A stretch of 64,000 nucleotides of DNA from Ricinus communis (GCF_019578655.1 NC_063257.1:7626001-7690000); one strand, 5' to 3'. Positions 37,513 to 49,388 are shown, counted from the stretch's first letter. Translations and numbers: made by a program. The notes: generated from the letters alone by a model not told the origin.

Positions 37513-38205
37513 TTGTTCAAGTAACTCTTTTCATTTATAAACCCTGTCGTTTAAAGTTTGAGTTCGTAACTTTGTTTCCTTGTGTAGAATATTTGACATA
37601 TTTATATCATAAGCTCTGTGGATTTTATTTCTGCCCTTTTCCATTTTACTATATCTCTTTGCTGCAAGAGCCACCATGAGCCCTTCTAGGTTAGAGATGT
37701 CCTCAAAATGACCGGAGCTTTTAACCGTAAATGTTGCCTTTTGTCGTAAGTTCTTTCTTTTAACACTTAATTTATCATTATTTAAAAATAAAACTAATAA
37801 AACTAACGCCAATTAATTATTTTGATACAAATAAAAGTTGTACTTGATAAACTAGTTAACTACTTGGACACCACTGGATAGTGTGGAAACTTTTGACCCC
37901 GAATCATCGAATGGTATATATTTTTCTCTCTATGATCATCTACTATACATGATTTCAATTTCTATTGAGCACTTTTTTTTATAGATTTTTTATATGAGCT
38001 ATAATAAATCTTAGATTCAGAATATTATAGACCACAAGCTACTATTCTAGGAACAATTAACTAGTGATATCTTTGTTTTTTTTTTTTTTTTAAGAATATC
38101 ATTTTCTAAAATGTAATTTGTTTTTTGAGTATAATTATATTTAATCAAGAAGCTTATATTGTTTGCGTTTGAAAGATTATAAATCGATTGACAAGTCTAA
38201 TCCCA
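37513..38205. other. 3' flank of array gene 6
   Basis: No gene recognised. T-run at about 38077-38090. Confidence 0.5.
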
Positions 38206-38280
38206 ATATCTTGATTTCGAATGGCAGTGACCCATATATATCTTGATTTCGAATGGCAGTGCATCGTAGACCCATATATA
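38206..38280. repeat. Short direct duplication next to plastid DNA
   Basis: ATATCTTGATTTCGAATGGC plus AGTG occurs at 38206 and again at 38238, a 32-bp offset, and CCCATATATA follows both. It lies 75 bp from the plastid-derived segment and may be a repair scar. Confidence 0.75.
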
Positions 38281-38355
38281 TTGTCTGCTAATACACGACC
38301 AATTAATGTTTGAATAAAAATTCTTTTCAACATCATCCCATTTCAAGAGTTAATG

Positions 38356-38553
38356 CCCCTAAATGACCGTTTAGTAATAAAGGAGGTAGGGGTACAAAGA
38401 CAGCCAAAAGGTTTGCCTAGAAGTAGCCCACCCTTAAAAGAGTGCGTAATAGCTCACTGATCGAGCGCTCTTGCGCTGAAGATGAACGGGGCTAAGCGAT
38501 CTGCCGAAGCTGTAGGATGTAAAAATGCATTGGTTGGGGAGCATTCCGCCTTA
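38356..38553 (+). pseudogene. Nuclear fragment of plastid 23S rRNA (NUPT)
   Basis: About 198 bp closely match the mid part of plastid 23S rRNA: AGAGTGCGTAATAGCTCACT, then GATCGAGCGCTCTTGCGC, GATGAACGGGGCTAAGCGAT and CTGCCGAAGCTG. Compared with the plastid sequence as I remember it, nearly all differences are C-to-T or G-to-A (for example GTAGGATGTAAAAATGCATT where GTGGG and GCATC are expected). The fragment starts and stops abruptly, so it cannot be a working rRNA gene. The next ~150 bp (38570-38720, with GGATCCCATGATCCTGAACC) may be plastid-derived too, but I cannot place it. Confidence 0.85.
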
Positions 38554-38759
38554 TTTCTTCTTCATATAGATAGATATAGGATTTATGGAGCAATTACTTA
38601 GAAATACATTTTGTACAACAACCCGTCCAATCTCATAGAAAAGGATCCCATGATCCTGAACCGATCTTACCTGGGATCGTAAATTCCAAGTTTGTCTATG
38701 AAAAGCAAATCTAATTATATTAGTGTCTATAATTGATTTATTTATTTATATATATATAT

Positions 38760-39534
38760 ATGTCCAGACAAATTAAGGGTGCTTTTTTAGATACTTATGC
38801 AGATGAATGATTTTCTATATTCCAATAGGCAGGTCCTTTTCCTTTTGAACTGACCTTTTCTTTAAGCATAATTGCATAAATAATACTTTTGAGCCTTATC
38901 CAAAGCTACAGTTTGAGACTTGTATGGAGGGATAGAGGCCATATAAGGTTAGTCCAAAACGTCCAAGAATAGCAGTTTATAACTATTTGCAAGAGCTGGG
39001 AATTGTTTGGTTAAAAATTATTTTATGGGCATTTTCAGTTCATGAAATTACTTTTGATAGGTAATTATATCAATATATTCATCTATAAACATCATAAAAG
39101 CAGCTTATACTCAGAAAAATATTAAAGACTACTGTTTTTCAAAATACGGTTTCTTTTTTCTAAAGTAACCTGTAGAGCTCTATATCTTTCCTATAGTTCA
39201 TGTATTTACCAAAAACCAATCATAAATATTAGTGATTTTGGAACTAAAAACAAGTTTATCTCGAGAAAAACTGTGCCAAATGGATTGTTGGATTTTATAG
39301 GTACACAAGCTAAAGGCAGCCTTCGGCCATTTGAAAGCCTGATAGCATGGTGAATTTGCAGGTTAGGGGTAGGGATCGATATAGAGATTTAAAAAGAGCT
39401 TTTCTATCGACTTTCAACGGTGTTTCTTTTCTTCCCCCAATATCCTGAGAATTTCCTGTCTTGTTTTTATCAATGTTATTTCAGTTTTTAGTTATACTTT
39501 ATTAGTTGATTACTTTTGCTTTCTTTTGTTCCTT
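38760..39534. other. Intergenic, nothing recognised
   Basis: Ordinary AT-rich sequence between the plastid fragment and the local duplication. Confidence 0.5.
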
Positions 39535-39869
39535 TTGTTTCTTTCCTTGTCCCCTGCCTTTGGCTCTAATCAATAAGTGACCAATTCTCCACCCTTTTGG
39601 TAACATCTCATGGCAATTAAGAGAGCAAGTAGGCGTACAGTTATAGATTTATAGTCTTTCCTTCATTACTCATTCTATTTTTTGCTTTTCTTGTTGAGAT
39701 TTTTCTTTCTCCTTCTTCCACGGCCAATTCTAAAAGTGTAAGAAAATAATTAAGATGAACCCTATTCTTCCTCCACTAGTTGGAAAAAAAGAAGGAATTA
39801 AAGGACAAATGATTTATGATTATTAAATCAATTATTTTTCTAGAGCGTTTGTAATCTTAAACTCATTTC

Positions 39870-39920
<51 letters not shown>

Positions 39921-41385
39921 TATTTCTTTCTTCCACACATGGATAATAGTTATAAGGCTGTTAACGAAATCGGGTAATAGCTCCGCACGGTATTAACTTA
40001 TATTTTTAATTAGTATTAATATTTTAATTTTTTTAATACTAAGATCTTAATTTTTATTACTAGTAACGGTGGTATTCATTTGGAATGCATTCAATTTTTG
40101 TAATAAAGTAGAAGGCGGAACTCCATATAAATATCAATTTACTGGCTATGTCACAATTGATTTTAGATAAATTTCTCCGTTAGTATAAGATTTTACTGTT
40201 CATATTCAAATAGTATCAATTTTTTAATTTCTTTCCTTTTAGTACCACATTCATCATTTCTTTTTCAATTGATGGTACCTGATGGAGACTCACCTATAAG
40301 TTAATCTCCGTGCGAGTTAAGTACTCGTCAATACTTGACAACCCACCTAGACCATTAACATACTTGATAGGTGAATCACCATTCCAGACAGCTACAAAGC
40401 ACTACTCCTGATAACCGAAATTCGCATTCCTCCTAATCTTTAGGACCATGCCAGACATGGAAATAACTAACATTTCTTCTATAAATATCCACCTAAAACA
40501 CCAATGAAAGGCTAATGCTAATACAACCCTCGAATACTATTTTTAAGCTCCTACTTAAAACGAATCACACTGTTATTACTTTATACTCTTGGTGACATCA
40601 ATATCCATTAAGACTCTACTGATTTTTTATTGACACGGTAGTTAAAAATTCATCTAAACATGGCACTAATTAATACATCAGCAAAAAATTATCAAAATTT
40701 CAATAGATACCATCAATTGAAAGAAGTACTAAAAAGAAAAATATTAAAAAATTAATACTATTTGGCTATAGATGAAATTTTCTTAGTACTAACAGGATAA
40801 TTTATTTAAAATCAAGTATAACATGGACCCTAAATGGAAATAAAATAACAAGGCTATTTGCCCTGCCGGAATGTAAATATCAATAGTTGGATAATTGTGT
40901 TTAAATTTCTGGTCTTTGATATATTAAAGTATTATTATTCATCTAAATATTTACATTTTTTTTTTCTAAGTTTTTGTAATTTGAACTCAGTTTTTTATTA
41001 TCCTTTTATTTCTTATCTACATGAAGAAAAGCCTATAAGGTGACTTGCCCTTCTTTGTGAATTATAGTGACAATGCTGATACAGAAGAACAGCGTCAAGG
41101 AATCAATATTTTTCAGTAAATCCAAAATGAAAGAGTCGGGAGGTTTCAATTTCCTGTTGGGAGAAAGCGAATCAAAATGGAAAAAAAAAAAAAAAAACCT
41201 CCATTTTTTACTGTAGAAAGGTCATTTGGCTCTTACGCTCAAATGAAAATTTTTAAGAATTAAAATACAAAGTTTTTCAAAAAAGGAATTGAAATATGAA
41301 GCATTATCTTGCTTCACAATTGTATACAATTTATTATTTATTTTAATATAAATGAAACCAAAAGATAATGCACCTCTCTCTTGAC
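39535..41385 (+). repeat. Local segmental duplication, copy 1
   Basis: Paired landmarks with copy 3 appear in the same order: TGGCTCTAATCAATAAGTGA and CCAATTCTCCAC (39561-39592; copy 3 about 42563-42594), a GAACCCTATTCTTC-type phrase near 39757 (copy 3 about 43608), AAGGTGACTTGCCC (41037-41050; copy 3 43749-43762), TTTACTGTAGAAAG, and CATTATCTTGCT (about 41302). It contains a (TTA)n tract at 39871-39921 absent from copy 3. No clear long ORF; the unit may be a gene remnant or non-coding. Confidence 0.7.
39871..39921. repeat. (TTA)n microsatellite
   Basis: About seventeen uninterrupted trinucleotides. Confidence 0.95.
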
Positions 41386-41614
41386 TAATTGATAAATTAA
41401 TTCCTTCAACTTGAGAAAAACATATACCATAAAAAGTATAATTTACACTAAATAAAATTTATGATTATGAGAAGGTTATAACTTAATAGAAATTTAAATA
41501 TTAATTTTTTTTAAAAATTTAATATTTTATGTAAATTTGACCAAAATTTTATAACTTTTTTAAATAAATATATAAAAATATTGAAAAATCAATACAATTA
41601 CAACAATCTAACAT

Positions 41615-41935
41615 TTACATTGCTTTTAATTTCTTTTTTCTGTATATAAAGTGTATAAGGTGACTTGCCCTGTTTGTGAAGTGCCAATTAATATCGCTGA
41701 TAATTAAACAAGAATAGAGTGAAGGAATCAATATCCTGAGTAAATCCAAAATGAAATGAAAAAGTGATGAAAGTGTCAATTTTGTGTTAAGAGCAAGGGA
41801 ATGAAAAACAGTGTCCTTTTCTGACAGTAGAAAGGTTGGTTGGTCAGTTAATATACTCAATAAAACTTTCAGAAATTAGAACATAGCGAGTTATCATGCT
41901 TTACAAATTAATACAGTCTAATATTAATAACAATT
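41615..41935 (+). repeat. Local segmental duplication, partial copy 2
   Basis: Contains AAGGTGACTTGCCC (41657-41670), GAAGGAATCAATAT, AGTAAATCCAAAATGAAAT and CAGTAGAAAGGTTGGTTGGT in the order seen in copies 1 and 3. The upstream half of the unit is missing. Confidence 0.7.
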
Positions 41936-42532
41936 AATTGTTTATTCGTACGTTGCATAGTCGTTATTATTATTTTAATTATACAATTAAGTTGATAGAT
42001 AAAATTTAATAAAATTTTAAATATTTAACATTAATCTATAAAATTATAAAAAATAATAGCAAACAAACTATTTTTAAATATTTTTAACCTTAAAAAATAT
42101 TAAAATATTAAAATTTTATTAATACAATAATACACAAATTATTTATTAATTAATATTAATATTATATAAATTTATATATTAATATAGTTGATATTACTAT
42201 TTCTAAAATTAAAAATTTATTATATAATTTCAAAATTAATTTATTATTGAGTATAATATTTAAAAATATAATTTAAGATGTTATTTTTTAGAATTAGAAT
42301 TATAATCTAATTATAAAATTAATTTATTAATGAATATAATATTAAGATATAATTAATATGTTATTTTTTAAGATAAAATTAGTATGAATATCTGATTAAG
42401 AAATTATTTATTAGTCAATATAATATTAAAATATTTTATTTTTTAAAATTAAAATTAATATTTAATTAGAAACGTAACTTATAAATCAATAAATTAATAA
42501 AAAAATAAAAATACATACAGTTTCCCTAGTAC
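41936..42532. other. AT-rich spacer between copies 2 and 3
   Basis: Almost entirely A/T from about 41980 to 42500, with recurring AATATAATATT and AAATTAATTTATT phrases. No gene. Confidence 0.5.
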
Positions 42533-43977
42533 TTGTTTCTTTTCTTCTCTTTTCTTACCTTTTGGCTCTAATTAATAAGTGACCAATTCTCCACTTTTTT
42601 TTTTAAACTTCAAACGCCAATTTGAGAGGAATAGGTGTATCGTTATAAACTTAGGTTATCATTGGACTATGACGTAATAATGTAATAATATTATTATAAA
42701 GCATATTGATTTGGAACAAAAAATATAATCTAATATTATTGATAATCTTTATTTTATTATTTAATTTATTTTTCTTACAAAGTTATTTTATGGTTGGAAT
42801 CCAAATTGTGGTGTCTGACAGCAAAAATTCAGTTATTTGCCTGAATTCAGCTATATGGGTTTCTCTATAATGGAGTGATATAGAGATAGAATCTAATTCT
42901 TAAACAATTGGACTCGATTAGAAACACATTGTTGCTTAATTAAGCTAATTCTACTGCTGACTGTCAATTTGTGGCTTAATAAAGCTAATTCTACTGCTGA
43001 CTTCTTGGCTAAATCTGCTGTGGATCGAGGCAATGATTTTGTTGCTTGGTTGTGAGTGTTTGGTACAGCCTTGCTGCCTCTTGGTCCCTTTGCTGCTCTG
43101 CTGGTTTTTGAAGAGTTGACTTCATCTGCTGTACTCTTTGCGAGATCATAGCTTGTTAGTTGAAGGACAAGCCAAGCTTTGATAATAGTTATATGCTGTT
43201 TTCTGATCCTTTCTTTATCCCTTCGAGCAGCTCCCTGTTAGTCCTTGCAAGTGTCACACTCAGCAGCTCAGTGTCCTTTTCTTATTTTTTGTGTATTAGA
43301 TTTTTTTGGGGTCTTTTTCACATGGATTTTTAAAGCTTTAGAAATTTATTTTTGGGTGGTATTTTAATTAAATGTTTTTTCTCCAAAGTTGAAAAATTAA
43401 TAAGGAATTTGGATTATCAGAAAAATAAAACAGAATTTATGGCTTAATGTAACTATTGTGTGAAACCTGCTTTCCACTAATTGTAATTACAAAATGCTCT
43501 ATTAACACGTTAGAAGAAATTACTTTTCGATTTATAGTTTTTTATATTAAAATGTAATTATTTATTCTCCTAAAAAAATCTAAGGAAAAAATCAGAGGAA
43601 GTGAAAAAGAACCCTAATCCTTCTTCTACTAAGAGAATAAAGAAACAAAAGGAAAAATGATGATGATTATTATCCATCTAAAAACAATTAATATTGGAAT
43701 GATTTCTTTGTTATCTTTTAATTTCTTTTTTCCATGCGTAAAGGTTACAAGGTGACTTGCCCTTCTCTGTGAATTATAGTGGCAAGCTGGCAATGATGAT
43801 AAAGGAGAACAGTGTCAAGGAATTAATATTATGAATAAATCCAGAATGAAATAGTCAGGAGGTTTCAATTCTTTTGTCGAGAATCATAATGGAAAAACCT
43901 GACAGTCTCCTTTGTTTACTGTAGAAAGACTGGTTGGTTCATATAATCGAATGAAATTTCCAAAACTTTAAAACTTT

Positions 43978-43992
43978 AAGTATTATCTTGCT
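43978..43992. repeat. LINE target-site duplication, left
   Basis: AAGTATTATCTTGCT; its partner at 46848-46862 differs at one base (AAGCATTATCTTGCT). Confidence 0.85.
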
Positions 43993-43993
43993 T

Positions 43994-45345
43994 AGAGAGA
44001 TGAATGAAGGTCTGACTCGTCTATGTTTGGAGGAGGAAGCGAAAGCTGCTGTTTGGAGCCTGGGGCCACATAAAGCACCTGGCCCAGATGAGTTCTCGCG
44101 AGTATTTTGTCAGAAGTATCGGCTAATAGTTAAGAATGAGGTGATGGCTATGGTGCATAATTTTTTTGATGAAGGAATTCTTCCGGCAGGCCTGAATAAG
44201 ACAACAATTGCTTTGGTTCCAAAACTTAAAGATCCCAAAAGATTGGCTGACTTTAGGCCTATTAGTTGCTCCAATTTCTTGTACAAAGTGATTTCAAGGA
44301 TATTGGTTAATAGAGTGAAGCTGCTTCTTCCAGAAATTGTGTCACCTATTCAAGGAGCTTTGTGGGGAATAGGTATATCCAAGATAATATAATTTTGGCC
44401 CATTTAACGACTCATGCTTTAAAGATGAAAAAGGGGGGGAAAAGGAGGGCTATGTTGGTTAAGTTGGACATGATGTAGACCTATGACAGGCTTGATTGGG
44501 ACTTTTTGCAGTTGGTCATGGCTGATGTGGGATTCTCTTCTTGGTGGATTGCTTGGGTGATGACATGTGTTCGAACAATCCACTTTATGTTAATGGAAAG
44601 TCGTCTAAATATTCCTGTCCGAAAGGAGGGTTAAGGTAAAGGGATTCGATATCCTCTTACCTATTTATTCTGTGCTCAGAAGTTCTCTCAAGGATGATGG
44701 AGAAAGGAGTTCAGGAAAGACGCATTCATGGATTTAAGATAAAGCCGGACTGCCCTGTCATTTCGTCTATCCTTTTTGCAGATGACACGATGGTTATGGG
44801 AAATGCATTAGCGGAGGAAGCGCAGAAACTAAAGTCTATCCTTTTCAATTATTGTAAGGCATCTGGCCAAAGGGTTAACCTGCAGAAGTTTGAAGTGTTA
44901 TACAGCCGTAATACCCGTCTCCGAGTCAAGGAGAGAATTAATAATATATTAAGGTTCAAGGAATCTGAAGCTATTAAGAAATGTCTTGGGGTTCCAAGAG
45001 ATTGGGGGCGGTCCAAGGTGCAGACTTTTAATCCCGTTGGACAAAATAGGCAGTGTTCTTCAGACCTAGAAAGGAGAACTTTTATCCCACTCAAGGAAGG
45101 AGGTTTTAGTGAAGGCGGTGGCTCAAGCTCTTCCTTGCTTTATAATGTCTGTGTTTAGCCTTCCGGATTGTCTTCTTAGGAGATTTAAGCAAATGATTGC
45201 GAGATTTTGGTGGCATGGAGACATTCAGGGGGCCAGAATGCACCTTTTGAGCTGGCAGAAACTCACTAGGCATAGGGATGATGGGGGTTTGGGATTTCGA
45301 CAAACGAAGATGTTTAATGAAGCATTATTAGCAAAGCAAAGCTAG
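43994..45345 (+). pseudogene. LINE reverse transcriptase fragment
   Basis: The fingers/palm segment begins before HKAPGPDEF and continues FFDEGILPAGLNKTTIALVP and DFRPISCSNFLYKVISRILV (to about 44390). After frame changes comes KLDM with an in-frame TAG at 44476-44478, then DRLDWDFLQLVMADVGFSSW. The catalytic box FADD is at 44775-44786. The segment RFWWHGDIQGARMHLLSW, then GGLGF (45196-45300), is the conserved region after the thumb. The protein would copy element RNA into DNA at the target; here it is broken by at least two frameshifts and one stop. Confidence 0.88.
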
Positions 45346-45532
45346 ATAATCCTTTCTGATCCCCACTCCTTGGTTGCTAGGGTGCTCAAAGGTGTTTATT
45401 TTCCCTCATCTGACATCATGAATGCAAGGAAGGGATATAGGCCCTCATGGATCTGGTGTAGTCTGTTAAGGGTAGAGAAGTGTTGGCTCCAAAGTTAAGA
45501 TGGAATGTAAGTAATGGGAGGTCGATAAGAGT

Positions 45533-46756
45533 GTGGGAGGACAAGTGGTTACCTCAAGCCCAGATGGTAGAGTTAAATCTTTTAGGCCAGATGATGTGAA
45601 TGTACATTTGGTTGCTGACTTAATTGATCATGATGCGGGTGAGTGGAAGGAGGACATTATTAGAAGGATATTCTCTCCGGTGGATCAGAATAGAATTAGA
45701 AGGGTTGCAGTAGGCTCTCAAAAGTTGCCGGATGAGATTGTTTGGGATGGTAGCCCATTGGGAGAGTACTCAGTTAGAAGAGGGTATAGGTGGTTGTTAG
45801 AAAGGTCGACTATTCCGTCATTGAGGTCGGGGTCTGATTCATTGGACCTAAGAATTTTTGGAGATCAATATGGAGGTTGGATGTCCCTCCTAAAATCCAC
45901 TGTTTCCTGTGGCGCTGTGCTATGGAGGCTATCCCTGTCTGTGAAGTGTTATACAAGAGAAACTGTAATGTGCTTAGTATTTGTGCTATTTGTGGCGAAG
46001 AGCCGGAATCAATATGTCATATGCTTTTCCATTGTAATCATTGGAGAGCCACTTGGTTCTTATCAAATTTAAGTCTAAGATTTGACACTAATTCTATTTT
46101 TTCTTTTAGAAACTGGTGGTGGGAGATGGTTCTTTTCGCTCACTCCAATCAAAGGATTGATATTCCTCAAATTGGCGGCTCACATTTGCTGGTCTGTTTG
46201 GACGTCGCGAAATGAATTTTTGTTCAGACGCTCACATGTTGACCCAAGATTACTGGCAACTGTCTGTTGGTGTCAAACATTGTTCCCCTGTGGAGTATCC
46301 AGGGAGGGAGGGCACAGGAGATGTTCAAAAGTGGTCTCGCCTGTTGGTGGGAGTTTTAAAGTACAATTCTGACGCATCATTTTGTCGTTCTTCAAGCAAA
46401 GCAGTGATTAATTTTCTGTCAGGAACTTGGTGGGTTCTTGTGTTGATGGGAAAGTCCGAGCTCGATACTGTCTTTCTCCACTGGTGGCAGAGGCTTTTGC
46501 TCTGCGGGACGTTGTCAAACATGCTGTGCGTATGCAAGTTGACAAGGCTCAGTTTGAAGCTGACTCCTTAGTGGTTGTGGAGTGTGTGACAAACCACGAA
46601 AAGGATGTTCCGATAGAGATTCGGTCTATAATCAAAGAGATTAGACTTCTGGCGAGAAATTTGAGTGATTTCTCTTTTAGATATGTTCCTAGATGTGTAA
46701 ACCGTGCAGCGGATTGGATGTCAAAGAATCTGTCCTTATTGTTGAACCCTGCTTAG
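45533..46756 (+). pseudogene. LINE zf-RVT and RNase H region
   Basis: A zinc-finger-type region follows: YSVRRGYRWL (about 45770-45800), then, in another frame, VPPKIHCFLWRCAM and CAICGEEPESICHMLFHC (about 45880-46035), with the Cys/His spacing of the plant zf-RVT domain. Then an RNase H-like domain: YNSDAS (about 46360), AEAFALRDVVKHAV (46488-46530), FEADSLVVVECV and RYVPRCVNRAADWM (46681-46720), ending at a stop at 46754-46756. The first catalytic Asp (in SDAS), Glu (in AEA) and Asp (in EADS) are present, but in different frames. Confidence 0.85.
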
Positions 46757-46847
46757 ATTACTGTACTGCCTAATGACTTGAGAAATATTCTCTTGCTGGA
46801 TGTTAATTCTCTTTGAGTAATGAATATGTCATTCTTGAGGAAAGAAA

Positions 46848-46862
46848 AAGCATTATCTTGCT
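46848..46862. repeat. LINE target-site duplication, right
   Basis: AAGCATTATCTTGCT. The unoccupied form of the site is visible in copy 1 near 41299-41313 (GAAGCATTATCTTGCT). Confidence 0.85.
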
Positions 46863-46939
46863 GTACAAATTGATTCACTTTGATTTTCTACGCTAGATTG
46901 AAACCAAAAGATAGTATAATTGCTCCACTATTTTTTTCT

Positions 46940-48060
46940 ATATAGTGTGGGAAGAACAAATTGATTTCAGCCTTGTCTCTTTGCCACTCTGAAACAGAAA
47001 AGTGAATAAATGAAAGGCAGTTTTAATTAGTCCTCTAATATGAAAGCTTCCAAGAAGTTGTTTGCAAAGTGCAATATAAAACTTTCCTTTTCTCGTAATT
47101 GAAAGAATTATTTAAGATGATGATCATGGCTGATGAGGTAACAATCAAATTCTTTTTTCCTTCTTTTTTCATCTCAAACAAGGAATCATACATGTACGGA
47201 ACCCACCTGTCTTATTATGGATATGGTAATTTCACTTTTAGCAATTAGAAGAATAATTCGAGGAATAAAAAGAATAATTTTTTTTGGATATGATCCCTTT
47301 TTTTTTAATTAAATAAATTGATTGTTTGGTCGTGTATTAAATGATTGTTGCTATTATTTGACTATAAATATTTTATGCTTATAAAAATTTGTATTTATTT
47401 GAAAAAAAAATTTATATGTACAACATTTAGCTAACATTATTAAATTTATATTAACAATTCAATAGGGAGTATAATTAATATTTTAAGAAAGGGTATATTA
47501 ACAATATGTATAATTTGAAAACTTTATTACTTTATGAATTAACATATTAATTATATTTGTATAAACTAATATTAAAACTAAAATTAGTATTTTCAGAATT
47601 AAAAATCATAATTCAATTAGAAATAACTTATTTAATTTTTATAATTAGAACCATTATTTAATTAAAGTTAACATATTAGCTAATTTATTGAAATAATAAT
47701 TTAAATAGAAAAATATAAAATTACTAGTTAACATAATATCTATATGTCAAAAAGAGATAAACAATTCAGATTTGTTTTTATGTGTCAATATTATTATATT
47801 TCCAGATCTTATACATTAAATATGCAAAAAAATCCATTATTAAGTATTTAAATTTATTTTTTTGGTTTTATTATACAGACCATTTAATTTTTTTATTTAA
47901 TTGAGCTCTTATATTTTAATCTTTTATGGATTAAAGACGGTTTCCACATGCTTTTATAAAATTTACTAAATTTTTATAATTAGATTTTAATTAAAGTAAA
48001 AATTAAATTAAAATTTAATAAAAAAAACTAAAAAAATTTAACTGCTTGCATATACATATA
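46940..48060. other. AT-rich intergenic DNA
   Basis: No gene or recognisable repeat apart from poly-A/T runs. Confidence 0.5.
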
Positions 48061-48069
48061 GATTAATTA

Positions 48070-48765
48070 ATTTTATGTGTAAGTATGGTTGGAAACGAAC
48101 TAAATATCTTGTTAGCTACTTGAAAATGAAATAAATAAAAAGTTTGTTCGGAGTTATTTATTAAGTTAATCGAGTTAAGTTTGATCTCAGTTACGAGCTT
48201 GATAATTTTATTGAAACGAACTCGAGCTTGACAGAATTTGATTTGTTATTTCGTGAGCCTGCTTAAAAGCTCAAGTTCAAATTCGGTTCGTCTAAGAAGC
48301 TCATAAATGTTGCTCGCGATATAGCTCATGAACAAATTCGTCTATAAGCCCATTTAATGACTTGAACTAGAATTTGAATTAATTTTATTTAAATATAAAA
48401 TTTATAATGTAATATAATATAAATTATCTATATTACATATATATTTATATTAATAAGAAGTGATATAATAATTACTTTATGAAAATAACAATAATAATTA
48501 ATATTAAAAATACTTAACCAGTTTAAACTTATGAATATTTAAGGAGTTAAATTCAGATTTAGTTTATTAATAATAATGAATGGGTTATTTATAAGCGAGT
48601 TTAGACTATTCGCAGCTTAATAATTTTCAACAGAGTAGTGTTTGACACTGAATGTAAGAGATTGAATCCAATTCGAGGCAAACTTAAACTTTTGTCGAAT
48701 TAAATAAAACCAAGCTCAAGCAAAATTCGACGCGGCTTGATTCGGGTAGAGCCTGACGTGCAAGT
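48070..48765. repeat. Probable dispersed repeat rich in GAGCTTGA-type words
   Basis: Recurring words such as ACGAGCTTGATAATTTTATT, AACTCGAGCTTGA, AAGCTCAAGTTCAAATTCG and AACCAAGCTCAAGC occur in both orientations. I associate this texture with common plant dispersed elements. No termini identified. Confidence 0.35.
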
Positions 48766-49175
48766 AAGCGTAAAATTTAAAGAAAAAGGGCCCGCCAATT
48801 AAGCAACAATGATAAACGACGTAAGTCACACGTCATAGAGTGACGCCACTTATCTTCGAGAGAGGACAGGCTCACAAGATCGGTCTGAAATTTTCAGTCA
48901 CCGATCTGATAGGCTAATACCTAAACCCAATTTACCAAAATGTACATGTACCAACAGCTTTGCTCTACGTGTTAGTTATTTTATGGGAGCAACCACTAAC
49001 TAAAGTTTTCCTTGCACTAAATACGATGACGCCAAAACGTACCTATCATATGGCCCTGGTCCTCGTCGCATGCGTTTGCTACAAGAACTGACCGCATAAA
49101 TCCGGCTCAATTGTTATCCACTTTATCCTGTTCTCTTAATCTTTTTTTGGTACTGAGCTTACAATATCAAGGAGA

Positions 49176-49388
49176 ATGAGCAGCCAAGGCAACACCATCT
49201 CCAGCCCCGCAGGCGCATTTGGAGCCGGTGGAGATACTGGCGGTGGTGGCAGCGGAGTTAGATCCGGTCAGGCTGGCCGTCCTGGCGTAGAGAGATCAAT
49301 GGCTCCACCAAAGAGAGGAGGTGTGATGAAGAAGATTTTGGCTGACATTACTAGCAGCACTGCTCTGTTTTCTTCCAGTTCCACATAA
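49176..49388 (+). CDS. Small Gly/Ser-rich protein, possible distant array relative
   Basis: A 70-residue protein on the same strand as the array, 11.7 kb beyond member 6. Residues 11-35 are Gly/Ala/Ser-rich and low in complexity (FGAGGDTGGGGSGVRSG). Residues 39-58 read ERSMAPPKRGGVMKKILADI, then a Ser/Thr-rich tail ending FSSSST. The PKRGGVMKKILAD stretch resembles PKKRKSVKRMMFD in spacing of basic residues, hydrophobics and the final Asp, but GSVF is absent, so homology is only a suggestion. The region is distinctly richer in G/C than its surroundings, which supports coding. ACGT-containing elements lie upstream (CACACGTCAT about 48828, TACGTGTTA about 48966). No signal peptide. Function unknown. 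Confidence 0.6.
   Translation: MSSQGNTISSPAGAFGAGGDTGGGGSGVRSGQAGRPGVERSMAPPKRGGVMKKILADITSSTALFSSSST

Larger units (their letters stand above)
43993..46847 (+). mobile_element. 5'-truncated LINE (L1-type non-LTR retrotransposon)
   Basis: About 2.86 kb bounded by 15-bp direct repeats with one mismatch. It reads through the reverse transcriptase, a zinc-finger (zf-RVT) region and an RNase H-like domain in the usual plant LINE order. ORF1, the endonuclease and the start of the RT are absent, as after incomplete reverse transcription. A short A-rich tail (AAAGAAAAAG) precedes the right repeat. Several stops and frame changes make it inactive. It landed inside copy 3 of the local duplication. 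Confidence 0.9.
42533..46935 (+). repeat. Local segmental duplication, copy 3 (split by a LINE)
   Basis: Colinear with copy 1 from TGGCTCTAATTAATAAGTGA through AAGGTGACTTGCCC (43749-43762) to AAGTATTATCTTGCT (43978-43992), then resumes after the LINE with CATTATCTTGCTGTACAAAT and GAAACCAAAAGATAGT (copy 1: GAAACCAAAAGATAAT). The span 42950-43260 has some less AT-rich sequence not obviously matched in copy 1. Confidence 0.7.

Noticed and set aside
41037..41070. Resemblance of AAGGTGACTTGCCC to plant miR169 (AAGGATGACTTGCC).
   Set aside because: The 5' part of miR169 (AGCC) is missing, one base is deleted, and no convincing complementary arm is present downstream in any of the three copies.
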